From: Thermoclostridium sp036562185
GTDB lineage: Bacteria; Bacillota; Clostridia; DSM-8532
Length of the DNA stretch: 64,000 bases
NCBI GenBank assembly: GCA_036562185.1
Contig: DATCKN010000012.1
Location: forward strand, 1 to 64,000
Direction of reading: 5' to 3'
Shown here: in pieces, positions 8,512 to 17,517 of the stretch
Layout of the letters: the number at the start of each line of letters is the position of its first letter
How positions within the stretch are numbered: position 1 is the first letter of the stretch
The notes under the pieces: model-generated
Told to the model about the DNA's origin: nothing
Seen by the model: the letters and a program-made list of their open reading frames with translations, nothing else
The model's database searches: none
Made by a program: the position numbers and the translations under genes

Positions 8512-9423
8512 ATGAACGGTTTACTGTTGGTTATAAAGCCTCCGGGTATGACTTCCTTTGATGTGGTAGCCTATCTGAGAAAGGTTTTAAAAATAAAGAA
8601 GATCGGTCATGCCGGGACTTTGGATCCTGCGGCTGGCGGTCTTCTTCCTGTTTGTATAGGAAAAGCAACCGGAGCTGTTGAATGGTTTATGGATTTCGAC
8701 AAGTCATACCGTGCCGAAATGGTTTTGGGTGTGGTTACCGATACCCAGGACGCCGAAGGCAGGATTACAGAAAAAAACACTGTTACTGTGGGCGAGGAAG
8801 TCATTGTTGATACAATGACTTCGTTTGTCGGTAAATATGAACAGGTTCCGCCAATGTATTCGGCTATAAAAATTAACGGGCAGAAATTGTACAGCCTTGC
8901 AAGACAGGGTATTGAAATTCAAAGGGAACCGAGACAGGTGGAAATCTCGAAAATCAGGGTTATTGATATAAAACATCAGGATAGCACAACTGTTGTAAGA
9001 TTTGATGTGGATTGCTCAAAGGGTACTTATATCCGCACACTTTGCCACGATATCGGCCAAAGGCTTGGATGCGGGGGTCATATGTCCTTTTTGATACGCA
9101 CACGGGTGGGCCCTTTTTCGTTGGCAGAAGGCGTAACTCTGGAAGAAATAAAAAGGCATTGCGAAGACGGAACTTTACAGTCGGTTATCAGGCCGGTGGA
9201 CATCCTGTTTCAGGGTTATAAACCGGTGACTGTGGGTGATAAGGGTTTAACGAGGTTTTTAAACGGTGCTTTTGTTAAACTGGATGATGATAAAAAATTT
9301 GAAATCAACGACACAGTTAGAGTTTATTCAAGCAGCGGCCTTTTTATCGGACTTGGGAAAATTTCAGCCACAACCGGTAAAAAAGCATTACGGGCTGAAA
9401 AACTTTTTGTTTCTGGAAATTAG
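8512..9423 (+). CDS. truB: tRNA pseudouridine-55 synthase TruB
   Basis: Converts U55 of the tRNA T-loop to pseudouridine. The catalytic aspartate is D38 in GHAGTLDP; other family blocks are KPPGMTSFDVV, QVPPMYSAIKINGQKLY (with the conserved Y/K) and DVDCSKGTYIRTLC. At 303 residues it is a normal length with a C-terminal PUA-like domain. ATG 8512 directly follows the nrnA stop, and AAAGGTG lies inside the nrnA end. Confidence 0.96.
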   Translation: MNGLLLVIKPPGMTSFDVVAYLRKVLKIKKIGHAGTLDPAAGGLLPVCIGKATGAVEWFMDFDKSYRAEMVLGVVTDTQDAEGRITEKNTVTVGEEVIVDTMTSFVGKYEQVPPMYSAIKINGQKLYSLARQGIEIQREPRQVEISKIRVIDIKHQDSTTVVRFDVDCSKGTYIRTLCHDIGQRLGCGGHMSFLIRTRVGPFSLAEGVTLEEIKRHCEDGTLQSVIRPVDILFQGYKPVTVGDKGLTRFLNGAFVKLDDDKKFEINDTVRVYSSSGLFIGLGKISATTGKKALRAEKLFVSGN

Positions 9424-9492
9424 CCTGGTATACGGGTATATACCCTTTGGAAAAATCTTGTATGTGACTGGCAGATAAAGGAAGGGAAAATT

Positions 9493-10431
9493 GTGGACGT
9501 TGTTGAAAATGAATTTTATATTCAGGATTCAAAATACTGTGGTGTAGGGCTCGGCAATTTCGACGGGCTGCATCGCGGGCACATGGCTCTTATCAATACC
9601 TTACTGGAAGAATGCCGGATTAATGATCTGCACTCGGTCGTTTATACATTTAAAAAACACCCCGAACATATTTTAAGGAAAAAACTGTTTACACCGCTGA
9701 TCATGACTGTGGAACATAAAACCAGGCTTCTGGAAAAGACAGGGCTTGAATATTTATATTTCCAGGAATTTGATGAAGAATTTTCAAGAATCTCACCGGA
9801 ATCGTTTGTTGAAGAGATTCTTATAAAAAAACTGAGAACCAGGCTTGTCGTGGTAGGTTTCAATTACCGTTTCGGGTACATGGGTAGGGGAGATACCGAA
9901 CTTTTGAAAAAACTGGGGAAGAAATATGGTTTTAAAGTAATTGTAATCCCCCCTGTCAAGATCGGTAATGAAATTGTTAGCAGCACGTTAATCCGTAAGT
10001 ATATAATGAAAGGACAAATGGAAAAAGCCTACGAGCTTTTGGGAAAACATTTTTCTGTTCCGGGCAGGGTTACTACCGGCAAAAAAATAGGCAGCACAAT
10101 GGGTTTTCCGACTGCAAACATTGTTCCGGCGAAATTTCTTGTAATGCCGTCTTCGGGTGTATATATAACCCGAACCCTTTATCAGGGAAATTGGTATGAC
10201 AGTGTTACAAATGTAGGCAAAAGCCCTACTATCAAGAATGACAATGAGATAACCATTGAGACGCATATGATGGGATTTGCAGGGGAACTGTACGGAGAAG
10301 ATATTGAAGTGTTTTTCCTGAAGAAACTCAGGGACGAAAAACAGTTTAAAACCCGCGAAGAGCTGATTAATCAGATCAAACTCGACATAGAAAAAGCAAA
10401 AATGTATAAAAAGCACCTTTGTCTGGGATAA
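9493..10431 (+). CDS. ribF: Bifunctional riboflavin kinase/FAD synthetase
   Basis: Phosphorylates riboflavin to FMN and adenylates FMN to FAD. The N-terminal adenylyltransferase half has GLGNFDGLHRGHMAL and VVGFNYRFGYMGRGD, then SSTLIRKY; the C-terminal kinase half (about 185-305) has GKKIGSTMGFPTANI and NVGKSPTI. At 312 residues it is full length. GTG 9493 is preceded by AAGGAAGGG. It is the usual neighbour of truB in Firmicutes. Confidence 0.95.
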   Translation: MDVVENEFYIQDSKYCGVGLGNFDGLHRGHMALINTLLEECRINDLHSVVYTFKKHPEHILRKKLFTPLIMTVEHKTRLLEKTGLEYLYFQEFDEEFSRISPESFVEEILIKKLRTRLVVVGFNYRFGYMGRGDTELLKKLGKKYGFKVIVIPPVKIGNEIVSSTLIRKYIMKGQMEKAYELLGKHFSVPGRVTTGKKIGSTMGFPTANIVPAKFLVMPSSGVYITRTLYQGNWYDSVTNVGKSPTIKNDNEITIETHMMGFAGELYGEDIEVFFLKKLRDEKQFKTREELINQIKLDIEKAKMYKKHLCLG

Positions 10432-10472
10432 TTCAAAGAGATTTATTATGTTCGGATAAGGGTGTTATAATT

Positions 10473-12134
10473 ATGCGCAGGGGTAGAGTAAAACTGGTTC
10501 TTTTTTTCATAACCGTTTCGATAGCATTTCTTTGTTACAGATTATACCAGCTACAGGTTGAGCAATATGATAATTTCTCAGCAGCCGCTTTCAGGCAGCG
10601 AAGCCAGATGACGCCAATCTACCACGAAAGAGGGCAGATTTTTGACAGAAACATGATTTCTTTTACCGACAGGAGCAACGAATATGTGGCGGTAATCCAA
10701 CCGGCAATATTCCCAAGGGACGGGAAAATATGGGAACGGGTTGCAGAAGCATTGAACATTGACAGCGAAAGTTTTGCCAACTTTTCGGCATATAATGCAT
10801 CTCCGGTAATATATCCGATAGAAGAGGATGAAGCCATGTCTTTTATTGAAAATCCTGTCAGAGGAGTTTCAATTGTCGAGCGAAAAGTAAGAACCGATAA
10901 TTCAATGCCTGCGGCGCATTTAATCGGATATACCGATGAAACGGGAATGCAGGGGATGGCGGGAATTGAAAAGGCTTATCAGCATGTTCTTCGTTCTGAC
11001 AGGGCTGTGTATGTATTGGCTACCACCGATGCAAGATACCAGTACCTGGAAGAATACGGCTATCAGATTATTCAGAATAAAGCCGATGAACCGCTATGCG
11101 TCAAACTCACTCTTGATTATCACATGCAGAAACTTGCCGAGGAAGTAATGGACAATATGATGGTTTCTGGTGCTGTTGCAATAGTGGATATATTAACCGG
11201 TGACATATTGGTTCTTGCCAGCCGCCCGGGATTTAATCCTCAGAATATTTCCGAATATCTGAATGATGAGAGGCAACCTCTTTTTAACAGGGCAATAGCA
11301 GGTTATACGCCGGGGTCAATTTTTAAAATTATAACAACTGCTGCAGCTCTGGAATCCAATTTCGATCCAAATGATACATTCGATTGTCCAGGATATACAA
11401 TTGTTGGGGATCGGGTTTTCAAATGCTGGAACTATGATACGGGTGGTCATGGTACTTTGGACCTGGTCAGCAGTTTTGCCCAATCCTGCAACAGTTATTT
11501 TATTCATTTGGGGATTCGTCTTGGAGCAGAAAAAATGCTTGAAATGGCACGGGAGTTTGGCCTTGGAAGCATCACAGGCATCAGTGAACAGCTAATTCCG
11601 GAATATGAGGGAATACTCCCTGAGCTGAGCGAATTAACCGGTGATGGGAATGTAGCAAACCTGTCGATGGGGCAGGGAAGGATTCTGGTAACCCCGCTGC
11701 AGGCAGCAGGAATGGCTTCAATAATAGCCAATGGCGGTATTCGCCACACTTTGAATATTGTGGACTGCATTGTTAACAGTGAGGGCGAAATAATCAGAGA
11801 TTTGAAAAAGAGAGAGTGGAAAAGGGTAATCTCAAGAGAAACAGCCCAAGCCCTCATGCGTATGATGGAAGCAACGGTTGAATATGGAACCGGAAAGAGG
11901 GCAGATATCGGGGGGTATGGCGGGTCGGCAGGAAAAACAGGCAGCGCTGAGTCAGGCATGTTTAATGAAGACCGTCAGATTCTTCATGCATGGTTTACAG
12001 GTTATTTTCCGTATGTAGAACCCAGGTATGCAATGTGTGTTTTTGTAGAGGACGGAACCGGGGGAGGTACTTCAGCAGCTCCTGTATTTGCTGAAATAGC
12101 AGCCAGAATTATGGAATGGGAAGAGATGAAATAA
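10473..12134 (+). CDS. Class B penicillin-binding protein (transpeptidase)
   Basis: Membrane-anchored D,D-transpeptidase that cross-links peptidoglycan. One N-terminal membrane segment (LVLFFITVSIAFLCYRLY, about residues 9-26) precedes a PBP dimerisation-type domain and the transpeptidase domain. The three active-site motifs are intact: S282-x-x-K (PGSIFK), S338-C-N340 and K488-T-G490. At 553 residues it is shorter than SpoVD/PBP2B and has no PASTA repeat. I chose ATG 10473 because AAGGGTG lies just upstream; an ATG at 10419 would begin inside ribF. Which class B type it is (elongation, division, sporulation) cannot be told from sequence. Confidence 0.92.
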   Translation: MRRGRVKLVLFFITVSIAFLCYRLYQLQVEQYDNFSAAAFRQRSQMTPIYHERGQIFDRNMISFTDRSNEYVAVIQPAIFPRDGKIWERVAEALNIDSESFANFSAYNASPVIYPIEEDEAMSFIENPVRGVSIVERKVRTDNSMPAAHLIGYTDETGMQGMAGIEKAYQHVLRSDRAVYVLATTDARYQYLEEYGYQIIQNKADEPLCVKLTLDYHMQKLAEEVMDNMMVSGAVAIVDILTGDILVLASRPGFNPQNISEYLNDERQPLFNRAIAGYTPGSIFKIITTAAALESNFDPNDTFDCPGYTIVGDRVFKCWNYDTGGHGTLDLVSSFAQSCNSYFIHLGIRLGAEKMLEMAREFGLGSITGISEQLIPEYEGILPELSELTGDGNVANLSMGQGRILVTPLQAAGMASIIANGGIRHTLNIVDCIVNSEGEIIRDLKKREWKRVISRETAQALMRMMEATVEYGTGKRADIGGYGGSAGKTGSAESGMFNEDRQILHAWFTGYFPYVEPRYAMCVFVEDGTGGGTSAAPVFAEIAARIMEWEEMK

Positions 12135-12232
12135 ATAAAAAAACGTTAATATTGTCTTAAACGATTTTTTCAGACAAATTAAAAACCTTATCGTATTTGA
12201 TGATGTAAAGAGATTATTGATGAGGTGATTAT

Positions 12233-12646
12233 ATGGGTAGAAGATTATACCGCAGCACACGGGATCGGGTTTTCGGCGGTGTGTGTTCAGGGCTTTCTGA
12301 ATACGCCCAGGTTGACAAAGGGCTGTTAAGGTTCCTGGCGGCAGTAGCAATCCTGGTTACCGGTGTTTTTCCCGGATTAATTGCATATATTCTATGTGTC
12401 CTGATTATTCCAACCGAAGACGCAGTTTTTAAGGATAAAATGTATAATAATAACGAGCAGGCCGAATCAGCACCTTCAAACCCGGAAAATGCCCGCCTTA
12501 TTATTGGTGTTGCCCTTATATTAATTGGATTGTTTGCCCTCGCAAAACTTGTTTTCAAATGGGTAGATTACCGCTATATAATTCCTCCGGCATTGGTTTT
12601 AATTGGTGCAGTGCTGGTATACAAAAGCAGGGGGCACTCTGAATGA
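12233..12646 (+). CDS. PspC-domain membrane protein
   Basis: The N-terminal PspC domain (about 1-62: RLYRSTRDRVFGGVCSGLSE, then a long hydrophobic helix ending IPTED) is found in small envelope-stress membrane proteins. A second pair of hydrophobic segments (IIGVALILIGLFALAKLV; YIIPPALVLIGAVLVY) follows a short polar linker, so about three to four membrane helices in 137 residues. AGGTGATT precedes ATG 12233. Its end overlaps the next gene by four bases (ATGA), so the pair is probably translated together as an envelope-sensing unit. The exact role is unknown. Confidence 0.85.
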   Translation: MGRRLYRSTRDRVFGGVCSGLSEYAQVDKGLLRFLAAVAILVTGVFPGLIAYILCVLIIPTEDAVFKDKMYNNNEQAESAPSNPENARLIIGVALILIGLFALAKLVFKWVDYRYIIPPALVLIGAVLVYKSRGHSE

Positions 12647-13542
12647 GAAAAAAAAGTATTGGTTTAATTCTGATATTGATAGGTATTGCATGGATTATAG
12701 ATTTAACAGGATTTATAGAGGTGGATTGGTCAAAATCAATAAAAGTGCTTTGGCCGGTTATACTTATTGCAATTGGCGTTTCAATGGTGGCAGGCAGGTA
12801 TAAGTTGGTTACAAGGGTGGTATGGATTTTAACTTTTGCTGTTATCGTCGGTTATGGCATTTATCAGGAGGATGAGAATAGGTTTGAGTTTAAGAAGGAG
12901 ATAACTGAATTTAAAGATGCCGGAACTGAAAAAGTACCTGCAGAAGGTGAAATACTTTTTGACAGCCAGACAGAAGAAGGCAAACTGATTATCGAACTTG
13001 GTACTGCAAAGATAAACATTGAGGACGGAAGCAAAGATTTACTTGTTAAACTGGACACAAATATCCCAAACATTGAACAGCAGCTCGCCAAAGGTAAGCA
13101 GGCTGTATTGAAATATATCAGTCAGGATTACGAAAAAAGCAATGTAGTCAGCAGTTTCGACCTTCAAATTAATCAAACCATTCCATGGGAAATGGATACA
13201 ACATTATCGGTAGTTGACGGAGAACTTAATCTGAGCCAAATCCAGTTAAAAAAACTGAACCTTAAACTTGGAGTAGGAGATCTCGATCTGATCATCGGCA
13301 AACAGCAGGAGCATGCTGTAATCAATATTCAAGCCGGTGCTACGGATCTCGACATATATTTGCCGGAAGATTCAGGATTAATGGTTAAAACCGGAAATCT
13401 TCTTACAAATCTTTCATTTCATAATATCAATATGACAAGTCAGGATAATGTATATATTTCTGATAATTATGAACAGGCGGAGCGGAAAGTGGAAATGAAT
13501 ATTCAATCCGCAGTAAGCACGATAGAAATCTTTGCAGAATAA
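12643..13542 (+). CDS. LiaF-like membrane protein with adhesin-like beta domain
   Basis: 299 residues: three to four N-terminal membrane helices (IGLILILIGIAWIIDLTGFI; VLWPVILIAIGVSMVAG; VVWILTFAVIVGYGIY), then an extracytoplasmic part (about 90-299) rich in beta strands. Repeated patterns such as LNLKLGVGDLDLIIG and INIQAGATDLDIYLP are typical of the LiaF/VraT C-terminal or toast-rack fold. LiaF-type proteins repress LiaRS-like cell-envelope kinases, but no such kinase is adjacent. It is translationally coupled to the PspC gene. Confidence 0.75.
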   Translation: MRKKSIGLILILIGIAWIIDLTGFIEVDWSKSIKVLWPVILIAIGVSMVAGRYKLVTRVVWILTFAVIVGYGIYQEDENRFEFKKEITEFKDAGTEKVPAEGEILFDSQTEEGKLIIELGTAKINIEDGSKDLLVKLDTNIPNIEQQLAKGKQAVLKYISQDYEKSNVVSSFDLQINQTIPWEMDTTLSVVDGELNLSQIQLKKLNLKLGVGDLDLIIGKQQEHAVINIQAGATDLDIYLPEDSGLMVKTGNLLTNLSFHNINMTSQDNVYISDNYEQAERKVEMNIQSAVSTIEIFAE

Positions 13543-13646
13543 TATATTTTCCTTCTTATTTCCTGCTTTATAAAAAAATAAATGTCTATAAAGCTTGAAT
13601 TTAAGCGCTTTAGAAAAAATTGGGATAGCACGAATTGGAAAAAACC

Positions 13647-13675
13647 TTGCAACATGATAGAATTGGAAATATAAT
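13647..13675 (+). promoter_or_regulatory. SigA-type promoter of spo0A
   Basis: TTGCAA (13647-13652), 17-base spacer, TATAAT (13670-13675), about 34 bases before the spo0A start. I found no obvious 0A box or SigH-type promoter in the 166-base spacer. Confidence 0.6.
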
Positions 13676-13708
13676 GTTTAATAGATTCAAAAGAAGGAGG
13701 TTTTTCCA

Positions 13709-14509
13709 GTGACGTATCCAATCCGTGTATTAGTTGCTGACGATAATGCTGAATTTGGTGAAATTGTTTGCGACTACCTATCAAATTATGATGATTTGGA
13801 AGTAGTAGGGAGGGCGGAAGATGGTTTGGAGGCAATAAACCTGATTGATGAAATAAATCCTAATGTGGTAATTTTAGACATTATTATGCCTCACATGGAT
13901 GGATTGGCAGTATTGGAACACTACTACAAAGCGCCCGCATCTGCAAAACCCAAATTCATCATTTTATCAGCAGTAGGCCAGGATAAAATAACTCAACAGG
14001 CAGTCAATCTCGGGGCCGAATATTATATTGTTAAACCCTTCGATCTTGAGATTCTTGTGGAAAGAATCCGTCAATTAGGAAGGGGAGATGGAATTGTTAC
14101 CCGTTCTGAAACATCAATGAAGACACCAAGGCCACAGCCACAGTCAGCAAAACCTGCCAGCCTTGAGAGCCGCATTACGCAAATTATGAGGGATGTCGGT
14201 GTACCGGCTCACATTAAAGGATATCAATATATGAGAGACGCAGTGATGTTAGTTATAGACGACATGGAATTGATTAGTTCGGTTACAAAAAGATTATATC
14301 CTGAACTGGCAAAAAGGTACAAAACAACACCAAGCCGTGTTGAACGCGCAATAAGGCATGCAATTGAAGTAGCATGGACCAGGGGGCAGGTAGAAACTAT
14401 ACATGAGCTTTTTGGATACACAATAAACACTAAAAAGGGCAAACCTACCAATTCAGAATTTATTGCAATGATTGCAGATAAACTGCGACTTGAATATAAG
14501 GTAAGTTAG
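13709..14509 (+). CDS. spo0A: Sporulation master response regulator Spo0A
   Basis: DNA-binding response regulator whose phosphorylated form starts sporulation and other stationary-phase programmes. Receiver domain 1-125: acidic pocket D11/D12 (VLVADDNAEF), phospho-acceptor D57 (VILDIIMPHMDG) and the conserved lysine in YYIVKPF. A Pro/Gln-rich linker leads to the DNA-binding domain, whose recognition region (TTPSRVERAIRHAIEVAW) is essentially family-identical. At 266 residues it is full length. GTG 13709 has AGAAGGAGG just upstream. It is not beside spoIVB, its usual neighbour, within this window. Confidence 0.98.
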   Translation: MTYPIRVLVADDNAEFGEIVCDYLSNYDDLEVVGRAEDGLEAINLIDEINPNVVILDIIMPHMDGLAVLEHYYKAPASAKPKFIILSAVGQDKITQQAVNLGAEYYIVKPFDLEILVERIRQLGRGDGIVTRSETSMKTPRPQPQSAKPASLESRITQIMRDVGVPAHIKGYQYMRDAVMLVIDDMELISSVTKRLYPELAKRYKTTPSRVERAIRHAIEVAWTRGQVETIHELFGYTINTKKGKPTNSEFIAMIADKLRLEYKVS

Positions 14510-14543
14510 ATTGAAAATACAGCGAATGAAATGTAAAATTTAA

Positions 14544-14575
14544 GGTATCAGTGTTTGTCTGATACCTTTTTATTT
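14544..14575 (+). terminator. Intrinsic terminator of spo0A
   Basis: GGTATCAG (14544-14551), 7-base loop, CTGATACC (14559-14566), then TTTTTATTTT. The stem is perfect and the tail is good. Confidence 0.85.
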
Positions 14576-14592
14576 TGTGGAGGTAACTTTGT

Positions 14593-15156
14593 ATGATATT
14601 GCAGCAGGCTTTGGCCCAATCCCATGAATATGCGAAGAAGGTTATAAAAGAGGGAGATACCGTCATTGACGCCACTTGCGGAAACGGTCGTGATACGTTG
14701 TTTCTTGCCGGATTAGTCGGGAATTCGGGAAAAGTATATGCTTTTGATATACAAAATGAAGCATTGTGCCAGACCCGTAAAAGGCTTTCGGACGGTGGAG
14801 TGATTGACCGGTGCGTTTTGATTCATGACGGGCATGAAAACATGCAAAAGTATGTAAACCGACCGGTCAAACTTGTCATGTTCAACCTTGGCTACAGGCC
14901 GGGAGGAGATCATACTATTTGCACAAAGGGGGAAACAACTTTCAGGGCGGTCCAGGCAGCGTTAGAATTGCTGGAAGTTAACGGTCTAATTATTTTAGTA
15001 ATATATCATGGGGGAGATTCGGGTTTTGATGAACGGGATTATTTGCTGAAAATGCTTCCTGGTCTGAATTCAGAAACTTCGGTTGTAATGATGACCAACT
15101 TTATAAATCTTCCAAATAATCCGCCCATCCTTGTATGCATTGAAAAATTAAAATAA
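14593..15156 (+). CDS. mnmM: tRNA U34 methyltransferase MnmM-like (YtqB family)
   Basis: Class I SAM-dependent methyltransferase of the YtqB family; family members methylate the 5-aminomethyl group at the tRNA wobble uridine. SAM-binding motif I is DATCGNGRDTLFLA (from residue 26), followed by VYAFDIQ, the catalytic-region MFNLGYRPGGDH and the C-terminal NPPILVCIEK. The 187-residue length fits. GGAGGT lies before ATG 14593. The family is clear from motifs; the tRNA substrate rests on published work on homologues recalled from memory. Confidence 0.85.
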   Translation: MILQQALAQSHEYAKKVIKEGDTVIDATCGNGRDTLFLAGLVGNSGKVYAFDIQNEALCQTRKRLSDGGVIDRCVLIHDGHENMQKYVNRPVKLVMFNLGYRPGGDHTICTKGETTFRAVQAALELLEVNGLIILVIYHGGDSGFDERDYLLKMLPGLNSETSVVMMTNFINLPNNPPILVCIEKLK

Positions 15157-15189
15157 ATATAGTTATGATTAAATAAATCAGGGTAAATA

Positions 15190-15208
15190 TTTAGTTAAGT
15201 TAACTAAA
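15190..15208 (+). promoter_or_regulatory. Perfect 19-bp palindrome upstream of the transcarboxylase promoter
   Basis: TTTAGTTAA-G-TTAACTAAA is a perfect inverted repeat centred on 15199, 40 bases upstream of the -35 box. This position suits a regulator binding site. It has no T tail and is too A/T-rich to be a good terminator. Confidence 0.4.
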
Positions 15209-15247
15209 ATGCAATTGTTAAAATTTTAGCAAAACTTACTTATATTA

Positions 15248-15276
15248 TTGCAAAGCTCATTTAATTACGCTATAAT
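15248..15276 (+). promoter_or_regulatory. Promoter of the transcarboxylase operon
   Basis: TTGCAA (15248-15253), 17-base spacer, TATAAT (15271-15276), about 110 bases before the first gene. Confidence 0.6.
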
Positions 15277-15386
15277 TCTTAATAATTGCTATTACTATAG
15301 AGTAAAATAGTGGTATTATGTGTTTTTTATTTAATTATAAAGGACACTTTATGATAACAATTTAATATTTATGAGGTGGGTTAATA

Positions 15387-16937
15387 ATGGCTACGATGGA
15401 TAAGATTAACGACCTTTACGCCAGGAAACAAAAGGTTTCCCTGGGTGGTGGAGAAGAACGCATTAAAAAGCAGCATGAAGCAGGAAAGAAGACCGCTCGG
15501 GAAAGAATTCAAATGTTAATGGATCCCAACAGTTTTGTTGAGGTTGATGCATTTGTGGAAACACGTAGCATTGAGTTTGACATGCCAAATAAGAAGGCAT
15601 TGGGCGATGGCGTTGTTACAGGCTACGGAACGATAAACGGGCGTCTTGTATTTGTCGCATCCCAGGATTTTACCGTGATAGGCGGTTCACTTGGCGAGAT
15701 GCATGCAAAAAAGATTACCAAGGTTATGGATATGGCCATGAAGATGGGAGCACCGTTTATCAGTATAAATGACTCGGGTGGTGCAAGAATTGAAGAAGGT
15801 ATTGACGCATTAAGCGGGTTCGGAGAAATTTTCTACAGGAATACGCTCGCTTCGGGTGTAATACCTCAGATTTCGGTTATTATGGGCCCGTGTGCAGGTG
15901 GAGCCGTATATTCTCCGGCCATTACCGATTTCATATTTATGGTTGAAAAAACCAGCCAGATGTTTATAACAGGTCCCCAGGTAATAAAAGCGGTAACCGG
16001 TGAGGACGTAACTTTTGAAGAACTGGGCGGAGCAGAAGCTCACAATACATTGAGCGGTGTTGCACATTTCAAGAGTGCTACCGAAGAAGAATGCATAAGA
16101 GATATTAAACGTCTTTTAAGTTTCATTCCTGACAATAACCTTTCTGACAGCGAACTTGTAAATTCCAACGATGATTTAAACCGTGTCATTGCGGAACTGA
16201 ATACAATTATTCCCGATGACGCCAACAAACCATACGACATGAAGCAAATTATTACTTCTGTGGTTGATAATTCAGATTTTCTTGAAGTACAGGCAAGTTA
16301 TGCGAGGAATATAATAATCGGTTTTGGACGCATAAACGGCAGAACCGTTGGTATTATAGCCAATCAGCCGCAGGTAAATGCGGGTGTTTTAGATGTAAAT
16401 TCTTCAGATAAGGCAGCCCGTTTTGTAAGATTCTGCGATGCGTTTAACATCCCTATTGTTACATTTACGGATGTTCCGGGTTATCTGCCGGGCGTTGAAC
16501 AGGAGCACAACGGAATTATCCGTCACGGTGCCAAACTACTGTACGCTTTTTCTGAAGCTACCGTACCGAAAATTAATGTTATTGTACGTAAAGCATATGG
16601 TGGTGCATACATTGCAATGAACAGCAAGCACCTTGGTGCTGATATGGTATTTGCATGGCCTACTGCCGAAATAGCGGTTATGGGACCGGATGGTGCTGCA
16701 AATATTATTTTCAAAAAAGATATTGGTCAGGCTGATGATCCGGTTAAGTTCCGTGCTGAAAAGATTCAGGAATACAGGGATAAATTCTCAAATCCATATA
16801 TAGCTGCAGCCAGGGGTTATGTTGATGATGTAATTGAACCGGCCAGAACAAGAATTCATCTTGCTGCTGCGCTTGAAATGCTCACAAGCAAGAGAGAGAC
16901 AAGACCGGCTAAAAAACATGGAAATATTCCGCTATAA
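15387..16937 (+). CDS. Acyl-CoA carboxyltransferase subunit (12S-type transcarboxylase/methylmalonyl-CoA)
   Basis: Transfers a carboxyl group between biotin and an acyl-CoA (propionyl/methylmalonyl-CoA in characterised relatives). 516 residues of crotonase-like carboxyltransferase fold in two halves: N half with NDSGGARIEEGIDALSGFGE and MGPCAGGAVYSPAI, C half with FTDVPGYLPGVEQEHNGIIR and KAYGGAYIAMNSK. It is followed by a biotin carrier and a 5S/oxaloacetate-decarboxylase-alpha-like subunit, the three parts of a Propionibacterium-type transcarboxylase. Acetyl-CoA carboxylase is unlikely because no biotin carboxylase is present. GAGGTGGG precedes ATG 15387. Confidence 0.93.
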   Translation: MATMDKINDLYARKQKVSLGGGEERIKKQHEAGKKTARERIQMLMDPNSFVEVDAFVETRSIEFDMPNKKALGDGVVTGYGTINGRLVFVASQDFTVIGGSLGEMHAKKITKVMDMAMKMGAPFISINDSGGARIEEGIDALSGFGEIFYRNTLASGVIPQISVIMGPCAGGAVYSPAITDFIFMVEKTSQMFITGPQVIKAVTGEDVTFEELGGAEAHNTLSGVAHFKSATEEECIRDIKRLLSFIPDNNLSDSELVNSNDDLNRVIAELNTIIPDDANKPYDMKQIITSVVDNSDFLEVQASYARNIIIGFGRINGRTVGIIANQPQVNAGVLDVNSSDKAARFVRFCDAFNIPIVTFTDVPGYLPGVEQEHNGIIRHGAKLLYAFSEATVPKINVIVRKAYGGAYIAMNSKHLGADMVFAWPTAEIAVMGPDGAANIIFKKDIGQADDPVKFRAEKIQEYRDKFSNPYIAAARGYVDDVIEPARTRIHLAAALEMLTSKRETRPAKKHGNIPL

Positions 16938-17021
16938 TTAATCAGCTCAACATAGGGAATTGCTCAGGCTACAACAATAGAAAGTAAATGTTAATTTGAT
17001 AATAATGGAGGTATATCAGAT

Positions 17022-17450
17022 ATGAGAAAGTTTGTTATAAATGTTAATGGTAATCAATATGAAGTAGAAGTAGAAGAAGTAGGAGGAGTACAAACTGCAG
17101 CACCTGTTGCTCCGGCTGTTGCACCGGCAGCTCCCGTAACCCCGGCACCATCACCTGCTGCAGCACCCGCTCCCGCACCAAAAGCTGAAGCACCAAAGCC
17201 GGCAGCGGCACCCGCAGCATCTGCTCCTGCAGGCGCTGTAAAAGTTAATGCTCCCATACCCGGAACAATTCTTGACATTAAAGTCAATCCGGGTGACAAG
17301 GTAAAACGCGGAGATATTTTGCTTATTCTTGAAGCAATGAAGATGGAAAATGAAATATTGGCACCACAGGATGGGACTGTAGCATCAGTACACGTTTCAA
17401 AGGGATCTTCTGTCAGCAGTGGTGATTTGCTTGTATCATTAAACGGGTAA
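17022..17450 (+). CDS. Biotin carboxyl carrier protein of the transcarboxylase
   Basis: 142 residues: a short N-terminal strand segment, a Pro/Ala-rich flexible linker (about 25-72), then a biotinyl domain. The biotin acceptor is K107 in EAMKMEN. The swinging carrier shuttles CO2 between the flanking carboxyltransferase and the pyruvate/oxaloacetate subunit. GGAGGT lies upstream of ATG 17022. It has no membrane helix, and no membrane beta subunit gene follows. Confidence 0.95.
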   Translation: MRKFVINVNGNQYEVEVEEVGGVQTAAPVAPAVAPAAPVTPAPSPAAAPAPAPKAEAPKPAAAPAASAPAGAVKVNAPIPGTILDIKVNPGDKVKRGDILLILEAMKMENEILAPQDGTVASVHVSKGSSVSSGDLLVSLNG

Positions 17451-17517
17451 GGTATTTTCGAAATGTTGATATTTTACCACCTTACGTTCTAATAATTGGT
17501 AAAGGAGGCTTAATGCC

